A stretch of DNA of 64,000 nucleotides from Anoxynatronum buryatiense (GTDB taxonomy: Bacteria; Bacillota; Clostridia; Peptostreptococcales; Tindalliaceae), in NCBI RefSeq assembly GCF_900182905.1, contig NZ_FXUF01000003.1, forward strand, positions 62,001-126,000. The letters run 5' to 3'. Made by a program: the position numbers and the translations under genes. The notes beneath the pieces are model-generated. The model did no database searches. It saw only the letters and a program-made list of their open reading frames with translations, and was not told where the DNA came from. Shown piece by piece: positions 1 to 9,460 of this stretch. Every line of letters begins with the position of its first letter. Position 1 is the first letter of the stretch.

Positions 1-849
1 GTTTTTGCACCTGCCATGAATACAAAAATGTATGAAAATCCCATTTTTCAAAAAAACATGAAGACATTACAGCAAGTGGGCTATCAATTCATTGATCCCT
101 GCGAAGGCCTTCTGGCTTGTGGTGACACGGGAACAGGTAAAATGGCAGAACCAAGTCAGATTGAAGGGTATATTCTTGATCACTTCCGTCGCAACCAAAC
201 CCTTAAAGATGTGAATGTGCTTATCACAGCAGGACCAACCATGGAGCCGATTGATCCTGTTCGCTACATTTCAAATCACTCATCAGGGAAAATGGGCTTT
301 GCATTGGCAAAAGCAGCATTGCTCTGCGGAGCCAAAGTGACTCTGGTGGCTGGGCCTGTCCATTTGGAACCACCTGCAGGCTGCACTTATCATTCTGTGA
401 AAACAACCAAAGAGATGCATGAGATAGTTTTACAACTGTTCGATCAGCAACAGGTCGTCATCAAGGCAGCAGCAGTTGCAGATTATAGGCCTGCAGAGAT
501 GGCGATGCAGAAAATAAAAAAGAATCAGACTGATTTGACCATTCAAATGGTGAAGAATCCTGATATTTTGCTGGAACTTGGGAAAAAGAAAACACATCAG
601 ATTCTGGTAGGATTTGCGGCAGAAACAGAACAGGTGGCTGCATATGCTGCTGATAAAATGAAAAGAAAGCGATTGGATCTGATGGTTGCCAATGATGTCA
701 GTCGTGAAGGGGCTGGGTTTCAGCACGATACAAACGAGGTGATTTTAATGAAGCCGTCAGGTGAAATGAAAGAAATCCCGCTTGCGTCGAAAGAGATCAT
801 TGCCCAGGAAATTATCTCGGAAATTGTCACCATTTTGAATAGAAAGTAG
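1..849 (+). CDS. coaBC: CoaBC bifunctional protein (partial, 5' end outside window)
   Basis: Phosphopantothenoylcysteine decarboxylase / phosphopantothenate-cysteine ligase, which makes 4'-phosphopantetheine for coenzyme A. The reading frame is open from base 1 and begins inside the decarboxylase half: APAMNTKM at the very edge is the substrate-binding PAMN motif, and ACGDTGTGKMAEP is the flap carrying the catalytic Cys. The ligase half follows with ITAGPTMEPIDPVRYISN, the SSGKMG nucleotide loop, KNPDIL and GFAAET. The internal ATG at 16 is part of the PAMN motif and is not the start. In Firmicutes coaBC is followed by priA, as here (26-base gap). No sign of damage in the visible 282 residues. 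Confidence 0.95.
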   Translation, partial: VFAPAMNTKMYENPIFQKNMKTLQQVGYQFIDPCEGLLACGDTGTGKMAEPSQIEGYILDHFRRNQTLKDVNVLITAGPTMEPIDPVRYISNHSSGKMGFALAKAALLCGAKVTLVAGPVHLEPPAGCTYHSVKTTKEMHEIVLQLFDQQQVVIKAAAVADYRPAEMAMQKIKKNQTDLTIQMVKNPDILLELGKKKTHQILVGFAAETEQVAAYAADKMKRKRLDLMVANDVSREGAGFQHDTNEVILMKPSGEMKEIPLASKEIIAQEIISEIVTILNRK

Positions 850-875
850 GAACCGTCTGCTTAGGGGGCATTCAC

Positions 876-3131
876 TTGAAGAAAGAAATACTGATTGCCC
901 AGGTTATTCTGGACCATTATCATGCTAAACTTGATCATCTGTTTGATTATCTTATCCCAGAACATATGCAAACGCTGATTCAACCAGGCATGCAGGTAAC
1001 GGTGCCCTTCGGTAGAAACAATCGCCTCACAGAAGCTTTTGTCATGTCGATCAAATGCCGGCAGAAAATGGATCAACCATTAAAAGAACTGGCGCACATT
1101 TCGGAAGAAGCATACGTGATGACCGCCGCACAGATAGAAATGGTTCGGTGGATGAAAAAATCATATTTATGCCGTTACATTGAAGGGATTCGATGCTTTG
1201 TTCCGAATCATCGTACGGGAAAAAAGAAAGTCATTTGGGTACACTGTCAGCTTGAGAGCGAAGAACTGGCAGAGCAACAAATAAAGATGAAGCGGGCTCC
1301 GATGCAGCAAAAAGTTCTTGAAGCATTACAGGAAATCAGACATGCGCCATTAGCATCACTGCTAAAAATGACAGGGGCACCCAACAGTGCAGTGAAGGCA
1401 TTGGCTGCGAAGGGCTTTATAACGATTTCCGAAGAAATAACCCGGCGCAACCCTTTTAAGGATTCGGTGACAACCCCATATCCTGAACCCAGACTAACTC
1501 ATTTTCAGGAAAGGGCAATGATGCTGATCAGAGGACACTGGGAAAAAAAACCGGAAATACCAGTATTGCTGCATGGTATCACTGGCAGCGGAAAAACGGA
1601 AATATATCTACAACTTATTAAAAGAACATTGGCACAACAACAAGACAGTATTTTGCTTGTTCCTGAAATTGCATTAACACCCCAAATGGTTCAGCGATTT
1701 CGCGGCCGTTTTGGGGACCAGGTTGCGGTACTGCACAGTCATTTATCAGAAGGAGAAAAACTGGATGAATGGGGGCGGATTCGCAGGGGAGAGGCAAGAA
1801 TTGTGATAGGACCACGGTCGGCTATTTTTGCACCGTGCCAAAACCTGGGGATCATTATTATTGACGAAGAACACGAACATACCTATAAATCGGAGCAGGC
1901 ACCCCGCTATCATGCCACCGAAATTGCCAGACAACGATGTCGTCTTGAAAAGGCGCAGCTGCTTTTGGGATCAGCAACCCCCTCCTTGGAGTCTTACCAT
2001 GAAGCAGAGCATCAAAAGATATTGCTGGTTGAACTTAAAGAAAGAGCGGCAGGAGGGCGTTTACCTCAGGTGGAAGTGGTTGATTTAAGAAAGGAAGCCA
2101 GGGAAGGAAACAGAACGCTTTTTAGCCGTTCGCTGATAGCTGCGCTGGAACATTGTCTGGGCAAAAAACATCAGGCTATATTGCTTTTGAACCGGCGTGC
2201 GTTTGCCACACTTGTGATGTGTCCCCAGTGTGGGTATGTGGCCAAATGCTCTCAATGTGATATCTCTATGAAATGGCATCGAAAAGAACGTGTACTGAAA
2301 TGCCATTATTGCGGTCGACGGGAGCCGGTGCCAGAAAGTTGTCCGATGTGTGGTGAACTTGTCAGCTTTCAGGGGGCAGGTACCCAAAAGGTGGAAGAAG
2401 GCTTGCAGTTGCTTTTTCCCGATCATGTGGTTGCAAGAATGGATCAGGATGTCACTCGACAAAAAGGATCACACCAGGCAATCCTGGAAAGGTTTGAAGC
2501 AAAAGAAATTGATTTACTTGTGGGAACCCAAATGATCGCCAAAGGACTTGATTTTCCAAATGTAACAGTGGTGGGAATTTTACTTGCCGATACTTCGCTG
2601 AACTTGCCGGATTTTAGAGCGGCAGAAAAGACATTTCAGCTGATGACGCAGGTAGCGGGCCGTGCAGGGCGGGGAATGCAAGAAGGAAAAGTCATTCTCC
2701 AGACATTTCAACCTGATCATTATGCGGTTCATCTGTCTGCTATTCAGGATTACCATCGCTTTTATCAGGAAGAAATGCAAATTCGCCAACGCTTTCTTTA
2801 CCCACCGTTTTCCCGTTTGATTCAGGTAACATTTTGGAGCGAATCAGAAGAAGCGGTGGCTAAAGCAGCACATCATTCAGCTGCGGCAGTACGCTTTATT
2901 CTCGAAAAAAGCGGATATGGCGAGCATCTTGAGGAAGTCATGGAGCCGGGTCCAGCTCTAATTGCCAAAATCGAAAACCGCTACCGCTATACACTGTTGA
3001 TGAAATCTGTAAAAATACCCTTTCATCTTATGAGAAAAACGGTCAAATATCTGTTGATGGATGGCCGCGATCGATATATTTCTCCAATGGTAACTGTGAC
3101 CGTTGATCCTGACCCGCGAATTGTGGGGTAA
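876..3131 (+). CDS. priA: Primosomal protein N' (replication restart helicase PriA)
   Basis: Superfamily 2 DNA helicase that reloads the replisome at stalled forks. The 751 residues are a normal family length. Visible parts: an N-terminal DNA-binding region; Walker A GITGSGKTEIY near residue 234; a DEEH Walker B box near 328; a zinc-binding block near 448-497 with paired cysteines (CPQCG, CSQC, CHYCG, CPMCG) inserted in the helicase core; and the motif VAGRAGRG near 600. The start is TTG at 876, placed after AGGGGG at 863-868; no in-frame ATG nearby fits better. It lies between coaBC and def, the usual Firmicutes order, probably in one transcript. Confidence 0.96.
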   Translation: MKKEILIAQVILDHYHAKLDHLFDYLIPEHMQTLIQPGMQVTVPFGRNNRLTEAFVMSIKCRQKMDQPLKELAHISEEAYVMTAAQIEMVRWMKKSYLCRYIEGIRCFVPNHRTGKKKVIWVHCQLESEELAEQQIKMKRAPMQQKVLEALQEIRHAPLASLLKMTGAPNSAVKALAAKGFITISEEITRRNPFKDSVTTPYPEPRLTHFQERAMMLIRGHWEKKPEIPVLLHGITGSGKTEIYLQLIKRTLAQQQDSILLVPEIALTPQMVQRFRGRFGDQVAVLHSHLSEGEKLDEWGRIRRGEARIVIGPRSAIFAPCQNLGIIIIDEEHEHTYKSEQAPRYHATEIARQRCRLEKAQLLLGSATPSLESYHEAEHQKILLVELKERAAGGRLPQVEVVDLRKEAREGNRTLFSRSLIAALEHCLGKKHQAILLLNRRAFATLVMCPQCGYVAKCSQCDISMKWHRKERVLKCHYCGRREPVPESCPMCGELVSFQGAGTQKVEEGLQLLFPDHVVARMDQDVTRQKGSHQAILERFEAKEIDLLVGTQMIAKGLDFPNVTVVGILLADTSLNLPDFRAAEKTFQLMTQVAGRAGRGMQEGKVILQTFQPDHYAVHLSAIQDYHRFYQEEMQIRQRFLYPPFSRLIQVTFWSESEEAVAKAAHHSAAAVRFILEKSGYGEHLEEVMEPGPALIAKIENRYRYTLLMKSVKIPFHLMRKTVKYLLMDGRDRYISPMVTVTVDPDPRIVG

Positions 3132-3172
3132 GTTAACTTGTTGGTACAATCTATTTCGAAAGGAAGTTGACA

Positions 3173-3676
3173 ATGGCAATACGAATTATTCGAACAGACG
3201 ACGACCCGGTCTTGAGAAAAAAATCAAGGGAAGTTACTGATATTAATCAACGGGTTTTGACGTTGTTAGATGATATGAAAGAAACAATGGCCTTGGCAGA
3301 TGGAGTTGGGTTGGCAGCGCCTCAGGTGGGGATTTTGAAACGCATTATTGTGACGGATGTGGAGGAAGAAGTGATTGAGTATATTAACCCGACGATCATT
3401 CATGAAGAAGGAGAGCAATGCGCCATTGAAGGATGTTTGAGTCTTCCTGATCAAAGCGGCCGTGTGATTCGACCTGAAAAGGTGCGCGTACAGGCATTAA
3501 ATCGAAAAGGTGAGATTTTTGAACTTGATGCCGAAGGGCTGCTGGCGCGAGCTATATGTCATGAAGTGGATCACTTGAACGGTATTCTGTTCATCGACAG
3601 GGCTTTGCCGGAAGATGATGAGGATGATCAAGATGATGAAATAACTGACGCATCACCGGTCATCGAACGGCAGTAA
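3173..3676 (+). CDS. def: Peptide deformylase
   Basis: Removes the formyl group from the N-terminal methionine of new proteins, using a metal ion. The three family motifs are present: GVGLAAPQVG (near residue 43), EGCLSLP (near 85, metal-ligand Cys) and HEVDH (near 128, two metal-ligand His and the catalytic Glu). At 167 residues it is a usual length; the C-terminus is an acidic tail rich in Asp. An in-frame TTG lies at 3167, but AGGAAG at 3161-3166 abuts it, so ATG 3173, six bases downstream, is the better start. It precedes fmt, whose product adds the formyl group that Def removes. Confidence 0.96.
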   Translation: MAIRIIRTDDDPVLRKKSREVTDINQRVLTLLDDMKETMALADGVGLAAPQVGILKRIIVTDVEEEVIEYINPTIIHEEGEQCAIEGCLSLPDQSGRVIRPEKVRVQALNRKGEIFELDAEGLLARAICHEVDHLNGILFIDRALPEDDEDDQDDEITDASPVIERQ

Positions 3677-3719
3677 TCTGAGAGATAATCATAGGCATGG
3701 CATTGACAGGAGGAAAACA

Positions 3720-4655
3720 ATGAGAACAGTCTTTATGGGAACCCCGGCATTTGCAGTTCCCTGCCTGGAGGTTTTGTCCACCATACCTGAAATACAGCTT
3801 CAGGGTGTCTACACTCAGCCAGATAGGCCGAAAGGGCGTGGTTATCACACGTCGCCAACGCCGGTAAAGGTAAAAGCACTTGAATTAGGTCTGCCTGTGT
3901 TCCAACCTGAATCTTCAAAAGATGAAAAATTTCGGTCCACCCTGGCGTCATGGAGACCGGAAGTAATTGTTGTCGTTGCTTATGGGCTGTTGCTGCCGGC
4001 TGATGTGATCCGCTTACCGGCATATGGCTGCATTAATGTTCATGCCTCATTGCTGCCTTTTTATCGGGGAGCTGCACCGATTCAACAGTGTCTGATCGAC
4101 GGATGTCTTGAAACCGGCATTACGACAATGCTGATGGATGAGGGCATGGATACAGGACCAATGCTGTTGCAGAAGAGCATCAAGATTCGTAAAGATGAAA
4201 CCGCACAGACCCTGCATGATCGTTTGTCGGTCATTGGCGCTGAGACGCTCAGGGAAACGATGATCTCATGCATTACCCAATCATTGGATCCGAAGCCTCA
4301 AGATCATTCCAGAGCGACGTATGCACCCAGACTGACAAAACATGCTGGATTAATCAACTGGAATGCTTCTGCATCCAGTATTGACTGCCTGATTCGAGGC
4401 ACTCAACCCTGGCCAACTGCCTATACACAATGGAACGGTAAGACGCTGAAGATTTGGGAAGCATCAGTACTTTCTGGAACATCTGCGCTACCATCGGGAA
4501 CAGTGGAGCAGGTCTCTTCTGAAGGAATGGTCATTGCAACTGGTGAAGACAGATTATTGGTAAAGGATGTTCAATTGGAAGGAAAAAAAAGAATGGCAGT
4601 CTGCGATTTTTTACATGGTCACAGCATTAAACCCAACATGCGATTTGGAGTATGA
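3720..4655 (+). CDS. fmt: Methionyl-tRNA formyltransferase
   Basis: Transfers a formyl group from 10-formyl-tetrahydrofolate to Met-tRNAi for translation initiation. The N-terminal domain begins RTVFMGTPAFAVP; the formyl-binding catalytic region shows NVHASLLPFYRGAAPIQ (near residue 105-121) with the Asn/His pair expected, followed by MDEGMDTGP. A C-terminal tRNA-binding barrel completes a normal 311 residues. Start ATG follows AGGAGG at 3710-3715. It lies 43 bases after def and overlaps the next gene by four bases (ATGA), so translation of the three genes is probably coupled. Confidence 0.96.
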   Translation: MRTVFMGTPAFAVPCLEVLSTIPEIQLQGVYTQPDRPKGRGYHTSPTPVKVKALELGLPVFQPESSKDEKFRSTLASWRPEVIVVVAYGLLLPADVIRLPAYGCINVHASLLPFYRGAAPIQQCLIDGCLETGITTMLMDEGMDTGPMLLQKSIKIRKDETAQTLHDRLSVIGAETLRETMISCITQSLDPKPQDHSRATYAPRLTKHAGLINWNASASSIDCLIRGTQPWPTAYTQWNGKTLKIWEASVLSGTSALPSGTVEQVSSEGMVIATGEDRLLVKDVQLEGKKRMAVCDFLHGHSIKPNMRFGV

Positions 4656-5431
4656 TCATCATGAACAGGATGACCAACCAAGAGCAAAAGAGCCTCAAAA
4701 AAACAATGATACTATTGCTGCTGCTATTGGTCGCTCTTGCGACAGCGATAGGAGTCTTTGTGTGGATTTTGGCTGAGGAAACGCTCTTGGGATATCGTCT
4801 CATCGGAGTTGTGTTACTGGCCGTCTTAGTGGCGCTCTCTATTATTGCATTATCGGGAATGGTGGCCTTTCGACGTTTGTGGTATAATAAACCCATTCCC
4901 ATTTGGATGTTTTCAATGTCACACTTTTTCCTAAGATGGCTTTACCCAACGCTGACTCACATGAGTCTCTGGTTCAACATTGACAAAGATGATATACGTC
5001 GGGCTTATACAAGGCTGAACAACCAGGCTCTTTTAAATCATAAAAAGCGTTATAATGCTGATGAAGTGCTGATACTCACCCCCCACTGTCTGCAACAAGC
5101 TGCCTGCGGGATTAAAATTACCAATGATATTACCCAGTGCACCGAATGCGGCGCCTGCAACATATCCGGGCTTCTGGACTTACAGCGACGATATCAGGTG
5201 GAAGTAGTGGTGGTAACAGGAGGGACGTTGGCCAGAAAAAGAATCCAAGATATGAAACCTGCCCTGGTCATTGCCATTGCCTGCGAACGTGATCTCATGA
5301 GCGGGCTGATGGATGTGAGACAACTGCCAGTTTATGCCCTGACCAATGAAAGACCAGAGGGGCCTTGCCATAATACCAGGGTGAATTTGTTAGAAGTAGA
5401 ACAAGTATTGAAACGATTTATAAAGAGGTGA
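4652..5431 (+). CDS. DUF116 family membrane protein, unknown function
   Basis: A 259-residue protein of the DUF116 family; no reaction is known to me. Two hydrophobic segments near residues 17-38 and 50-72 should anchor it in the membrane. The rest is a soluble domain with a cysteine pattern, HCLQQAACGIKI and CTECGACNI near residues 145-170, that looks able to bind a metal or an Fe-S cluster. The ATG at 4652 overlaps the fmt stop; GGAG at 4647 would suit ATG 4661 better by spacing, so the true start may be three codons later. It is found between fmt and the zinc protease gene in many Clostridia, so a role tied to these neighbours is possible but unproven. Confidence 0.8.
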   Translation: MIIMNRMTNQEQKSLKKTMILLLLLLVALATAIGVFVWILAEETLLGYRLIGVVLLAVLVALSIIALSGMVAFRRLWYNKPIPIWMFSMSHFFLRWLYPTLTHMSLWFNIDKDDIRRAYTRLNNQALLNHKKRYNADEVLILTPHCLQQAACGIKITNDITQCTECGACNISGLLDLQRRYQVEVVVVTGGTLARKRIQDMKPALVIAIACERDLMSGLMDVRQLPVYALTNERPEGPCHNTRVNLLEVEQVLKRFIKR

Positions 5432-5436
5432 TAAAA

Positions 5437-6120
5437 GTGTGGTTACCCTATGATTCGAGTTTTGTCATACTGATTCCGGCAATGATATTCGCACTTTATG
5501 CTCAGAGCAAAGTCAAAAACACTTTCGCTAAATTTCTTCGAGTCGCTGCACGCAAAGGCTACACGGGAAGAGAAGTGGCCAGGTCGATTCTGGATCAACA
5601 TCATTTATTTGATGTGCCGGTGGAATTAACAGAAGGCTACTTGTCGGACCACTACGACCCCCGTTCGCGTGTGTTGCGGCTTTCTCGTGAAGTTTACCAG
5701 GGAACGTCGGTTGCAGCGGTCAGTGTGGCTGCCCATGAGGTGGGGCATGCGCTTCAGCATGCCAATGGATACGCCCCGTTATCATGGAGAAATGCTATTT
5801 TCCCCATTGCACGTTTCGGATCATCCATGGCCTGGGTTTTTGTCATTGCTGGCTTTATCTTTGATTCACTGGGAATGATCGACTTGGGTATTCTGTTGTT
5901 TACGGCGGCGGTTCTATTTCAGGTGGTCACACTTCCTGTGGAGTTCAATGCCAGTAGCAGGGCGTTGCAGTTGCTGTCAACAAATGGATTTTTGGTGGAC
6001 GATGAAGTGCCAGCCTCGAAAAAAGTACTTAATGCCGCAGCTCTCACTTATGTAGCGGCGATGGCTACGGCAGTAGCACAACTGCTAAGATTGATCTTAC
6101 TTCGAAACCGAAGATCCTGA
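5437..6120 (+). CDS. Membrane zinc metallopeptidase, YugP type
   Basis: Predicted integral-membrane neutral zinc protease of the YugP (Zn_peptidase_2) family. The zinc site is HEVGHALQH (near residue 102), preceded by SVAA. Hydrophobic segments lie at the N-terminus (VILIPAMIFALYA), in two central spans after the active site, and at the C-terminus; VEFNASSRAL after the central spans is a likely third-ligand region. GTG 5428 opens the frame, but AGAGGTG at 5424-5430 lies right on it, so GTG 5437 is the likely start, giving 227 residues. Substrate unknown. It is translationally linked to the DUF116 gene and followed by a weak terminator hairpin. Confidence 0.86.
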   Translation: MWLPYDSSFVILIPAMIFALYAQSKVKNTFAKFLRVAARKGYTGREVARSILDQHHLFDVPVELTEGYLSDHYDPRSRVLRLSREVYQGTSVAAVSVAAHEVGHALQHANGYAPLSWRNAIFPIARFGSSMAWVFVIAGFIFDSLGMIDLGILLFTAAVLFQVVTLPVEFNASSRALQLLSTNGFLVDDEVPASKKVLNAAALTYVAAMATAVAQLLRLILLRNRRS

Positions 6121-6123
6121 TGA

Positions 6124-6144
6124 AAAGGCGTGATAAGCGCCTTT
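6124..6144 (+). terminator. Weak hairpin terminator after the zinc protease gene
   Basis: Stem AAAGGCG (6124-6130) pairs with CGCCTTT (6138-6144) around a 7-base loop, followed by CTTTAT. The T run is short, so termination is probably partial. It lies between the stop of the protease gene and rsmB. A TTGACA at 6153-6158 just downstream could be a -35 element for rsmB, but no good -10 was found at 16-18 bases. Confidence 0.5.
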
Positions 6145-6211
6145 CTTTATGTTTGACATTGTTTATTACTGTTCATTTCATTCGAGAACAGCAAAGAAGG
6201 GATGAAACTCC

Positions 6212-7588
6212 TTGAAAATAAGTCCGAGAGAAGCGGCTGCCCATGCATTGGAGAACATATTAACGTTTGAACGTTTTTCCAATCGGGAAACAGGTCGCTG
6301 GTTGGAAAAGGGTTGGTGGTCAGATGAAGACCAGCGGTTATTCCTGTTGCTTGTCTATGGATCACTGGAGCAGTTGCTTCAGCTGGATCAACTGATAGCG
6401 ACCCATGCCCGGCGCCCTGTTGATAAACTGGACCCTTTTCTGAGAGGGATTCTACGCATATCAGCCTATCAACTTTGCTTTACAGATAGAATTCCGGCTT
6501 ATGCTGTTATCAATGAGGCGGTCGAGCTGGCAAAGAAGAAAAAGCCGAAAGCAGCCGGTCTGGTAAATGCTGTGTTAAGAGCAATTACCCGCAGTGGAGT
6601 TAAGAATAGAGTGAGTATGCCAATCATAGTGAATGATAATATTCAGGCATTGTCGCTGCGTTATTCTCATCCACTATGGTTGGTGGAACTTTTGCATCAG
6701 GATTACAGCTGGTCAGATTTGAAAACGATGCTCGCTGCTCATCAGCAGCCTCCGAGCCTGACAGTGAGGCTCAATCTGCAGAAGGGAAAAATGGAAGATT
6801 TGCTGCTTGCCATTGGGCAGGAGGGAATTGAGCTGGAGCCGCTGGGCTATATCCCTGAGGCTTTCAAAGTGACTACACAACAGGGCCTGATTACCCATAG
6901 CGATGTGTATCGACGTGGCCTGTTTCATATCCAAAGTCTTGCCTCAATGATGGCGGTGCATTGGCTTGATCCTCAACCGGGAGAAAGAATCATTGATATG
7001 GCTGCGGCTCCTGGAGGTAAAGCGACTTTTATTGCGCAGCGTATGAAAGGCCGGGGCATGGTGATGGCAAGAGATATATCTGTCGGTCGAATTCAGCAGA
7101 TCCAGGATAATGCCCGGCGCCTGGGTTGCAACGAACTCATTACGTGTCAGGAACAAGACGGCCGCAAACCGGATCCTGAAATGATACAGAAAGCCGACAG
7201 GGTTTTGCTGGATGCTCCATGTTCGAGTCTTGGGATGATTCGAAAAAAACCGGAACTTAAGTATATTAAAAACTGGCAGCGACTGCGAGAGCTTCCCCAG
7301 CTACAGTACCAGATGCTGGAAAATGCAGGCAAGATGGTTCGAAATGAAGGCGTGCTTGTCTATTCCACCTGCACATACCTGCGCAGGGAGAATGACGCTG
7401 TTTTAGAACGGTTCCTTGATAATCATCCAAACTTTAAACTGGAACCATTGATCGAGAAAGGGATACATGATTCCATCAATGATCTCTTCACTGAAACAAT
7501 AGTGTCAAAAGGATTTATTCAACTGGGTCCACATGTTCATATGGACTTTGACGGTTTTTTTGTGGCGCGTATGAAAAGAACAGATTAA
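6212..7588 (+). CDS. rsmB: 16S rRNA m5C967 methyltransferase
   Basis: AdoMet-dependent methylase of 16S rRNA cytosine 967 (Fmu/Sun family). The N-terminal 140 residues resemble NusB, as usual in RsmB. The C-terminal Rossmann domain has the AdoMet loop DMAAAPGGKATF (near residue 262), the DAPCSSLG box (near 332) and STCTYL (near 385), which hold the two cysteines of the m5C mechanism. At 458 residues it is full length. The start is TTG 6212 after AAGGGATG; the ATG at 6202 is in another frame. It sits just before rlmN, another rRNA methylase. Confidence 0.95.
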   Translation: MKISPREAAAHALENILTFERFSNRETGRWLEKGWWSDEDQRLFLLLVYGSLEQLLQLDQLIATHARRPVDKLDPFLRGILRISAYQLCFTDRIPAYAVINEAVELAKKKKPKAAGLVNAVLRAITRSGVKNRVSMPIIVNDNIQALSLRYSHPLWLVELLHQDYSWSDLKTMLAAHQQPPSLTVRLNLQKGKMEDLLLAIGQEGIELEPLGYIPEAFKVTTQQGLITHSDVYRRGLFHIQSLASMMAVHWLDPQPGERIIDMAAAPGGKATFIAQRMKGRGMVMARDISVGRIQQIQDNARRLGCNELITCQEQDGRKPDPEMIQKADRVLLDAPCSSLGMIRKKPELKYIKNWQRLRELPQLQYQMLENAGKMVRNEGVLVYSTCTYLRRENDAVLERFLDNHPNFKLEPLIEKGIHDSINDLFTETIVSKGFIQLGPHVHMDFDGFFVARMKRTD

Positions 7589-7617
7589 GAAGAAAGAATT
7601 TCATGGAGTGAACAGGT

Positions 7618-8661
7618 ATGAAAAAAGACTTACTGAATTATTCGTTTGAAGAAATGCGAAAGGAAATCCAAGAACTTGGCTGGCCGGCTTTTCGTGGCGA
7701 TCAAGTTTTTGCGTGGCTTCAGAAGGGAATCACTTCCTTCGATGAAATGACCAATTTGCCAATCGATCAGCGGCAGACATTGAAAAATAGCTATTACATC
7801 AATGCACTGAAAATGGTACGCAAACAAGTCTCATCGGTGGATGGTACCACCAAATATCTGTTCCAACTGGAAGACGGGCAACTCATTGAAAGCGTTCTGA
7901 TGATATACCGACACGGAGTCAGCGTATGCCTCTCCACTCAGGTTGGTTGTGCCATGGGATGCTCTTTTTGTGCATCTGGACAAGAGGGGCTGATTCGCAA
8001 CTTGACAACGGCCGAACTGCTTGGTCAGGTTCTCTTCATTGCTGGTGATCAGCCCAGGCGGGTAAGTCATCTGGTCCTTATGGGTAGCGGTGAGCCTTTA
8101 CAGAACCTGGCTAACGTAGTAAAATTAATGAAAATTGTTAATCATCCTAAGGGACTTCATATCAGCATGAGGCATATTACCCTCTCTACATGTGGGCTAA
8201 TTCCTGAAATAAGGCAGCTGGCATTGCTTCAACTGCCTTTTAATCTGGCAATTTCCTTGCACGCCCCCAATGATGCCATCAGAATGAGACTGATGCCTGT
8301 AGCAAGCCGGTACTCAGTTCATGATCTTGTTGAGGCCTGTGAAGCGTATGCCAGACAGACGGGAAGGCGAATCACCTATGAGTATGCCCTGATCAAGGGT
8401 GTGAATGACTCAGTAGAGCATATGGGTATGCTGGGAGACCTTCTTGTCGGAAAACTATGCCATGTCAACCTGATTCCGGTTAATCCAATAAGAGGTTCAA
8501 CATTTCGATCAACAGATGGGCAGCATGCCCAACGATTAAAGTTGGTGTTAGAGAAAAAAGGAATTCCAGTAACAATCAGAAGAGAAATGGGCAGTGATAT
8601 TGATGCTGCCTGTGGTCAGCTCAAAAGGCGCACATTAACCGAACCTGAGCTGGGAGAGTAA
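7618..8661 (+). CDS. rlmN: 23S rRNA m2A2503 / tRNA m2A37 methyltransferase (radical SAM)
   Basis: Radical-SAM enzyme that methylates C2 of A2503 in 23S rRNA and A37 in some tRNAs. The 4Fe-4S site CAMGCSFC is near residue 110, followed by GSGEPL, the AdoMet-binding region. The C-terminal part contains RREMGSDIDAACGQL with the Cys that takes part in methyl transfer. At 347 residues it is a normal length. Start ATG at 7618, 29 bases after rsmB. The rsmB-rlmN-stp-prkC order matches other Firmicutes. Confidence 0.96.
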   Translation: MKKDLLNYSFEEMRKEIQELGWPAFRGDQVFAWLQKGITSFDEMTNLPIDQRQTLKNSYYINALKMVRKQVSSVDGTTKYLFQLEDGQLIESVLMIYRHGVSVCLSTQVGCAMGCSFCASGQEGLIRNLTTAELLGQVLFIAGDQPRRVSHLVLMGSGEPLQNLANVVKLMKIVNHPKGLHISMRHITLSTCGLIPEIRQLALLQLPFNLAISLHAPNDAIRMRLMPVASRYSVHDLVEACEAYARQTGRRITYEYALIKGVNDSVEHMGMLGDLLVGKLCHVNLIPVNPIRGSTFRSTDGQHAQRLKLVLEKKGIPVTIRREMGSDIDAACGQLKRRTLTEPELGE

Positions 8662-8705
8662 CACTGGAAAAGAGGGTCATAAGACGAGTTGCGGGAGGAG
8701 CCATC

Positions 8706-9455
8706 ATGAGAACAGGTGTCTGCACAGACGCCGGTAAAATCCGGGAAATCAATCAAGACGATTATGGCATTCTGGAAAATGGATATGGCCTCTACGTTGT
8801 TGCTGACGGAATGGGAGGACATCAGTGTGGTGAAGTAGCCAGCAGAATGGCGGTCGAAGCGGTCTTGGAGCATGTTCGAAAGTATGCTTCTCCTGATCTG
8901 GACAATGTTGCAGCTGAAGGGCTTTTATTTGAAGCATTTCAACGTGCCAATCGCCGTATTCTGGATCATGCCCGCATGGAACCTTCATGCAGCGGGATGG
9001 GGACGACGCTGACGTTGCTTTTTCACTCAGCTGAAGGATCGATTGTGGGTCATGTTGGTGACAGCCGGGCCTATTTGCTGAGAAGTAAAAAAATAACGCA
9101 GTTAACGAGAGATCATTCTCTGGTGGCGGAACTATACCTGCGAGGTGAAATCACAGAAGCAGAAGCCATGAATCACCCACAAAAACACGTGATAACAAGG
9201 GCGTTGGGAATTAGTGACACCATTAAAACAGACTTTTTATCCATTGAACTACAACCCCATGATCGGGTTTTATTGTGTACAGATGGATTGACTAATATGG
9301 TGAGTGACGCAGAAATAACACTGACAGTTCTGCAGGCAACACACGAACAGGAAGCTGCAAGAAACTTGGTAGAGCTTGCAATTCAACGAGGTGGGCATGA
9401 TAATATTACTGTGTTGCTGGTGAACGTTCAGCCAGATCAGAAAGAAAGCAGGTGA
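8706..9455 (+). CDS. stp: PP2C-type Ser/Thr protein phosphatase
   Basis: Metal-dependent phosphatase that reverses phosphorylation by the neighbouring kinase PrkC. PP2C motifs are in order: NQDDYG near residue 16, VADGMGGH near 31, GDSRAYLL near 117, and CTDGLTNMV and GGHDNITVLLV toward the end; the Asp residues coordinate Mn/Mg. The 249 residues match PrpC/Stp. Start ATG follows GGGAGGAG at 8693-8700. The end overlaps the start region of prkC, so kinase and phosphatase are made together. Confidence 0.96.
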   Translation: MRTGVCTDAGKIREINQDDYGILENGYGLYVVADGMGGHQCGEVASRMAVEAVLEHVRKYASPDLDNVAAEGLLFEAFQRANRRILDHARMEPSCSGMGTTLTLLFHSAEGSIVGHVGDSRAYLLRSKKITQLTRDHSLVAELYLRGEITEAEAMNHPQKHVITRALGISDTIKTDFLSIELQPHDRVLLCTDGLTNMVSDAEITLTVLQATHEQEAARNLVELAIQRGGHDNITVLLVNVQPDQKESR

Positions 9456-9460
9456 GCCCC

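Noticed and set aside
2085-2462. 125-codon open frame on the minus strand within priA
   Set aside because: Opposite a well-supported gene with clear helicase and zinc motifs; no ribosome site, no recognisable protein.
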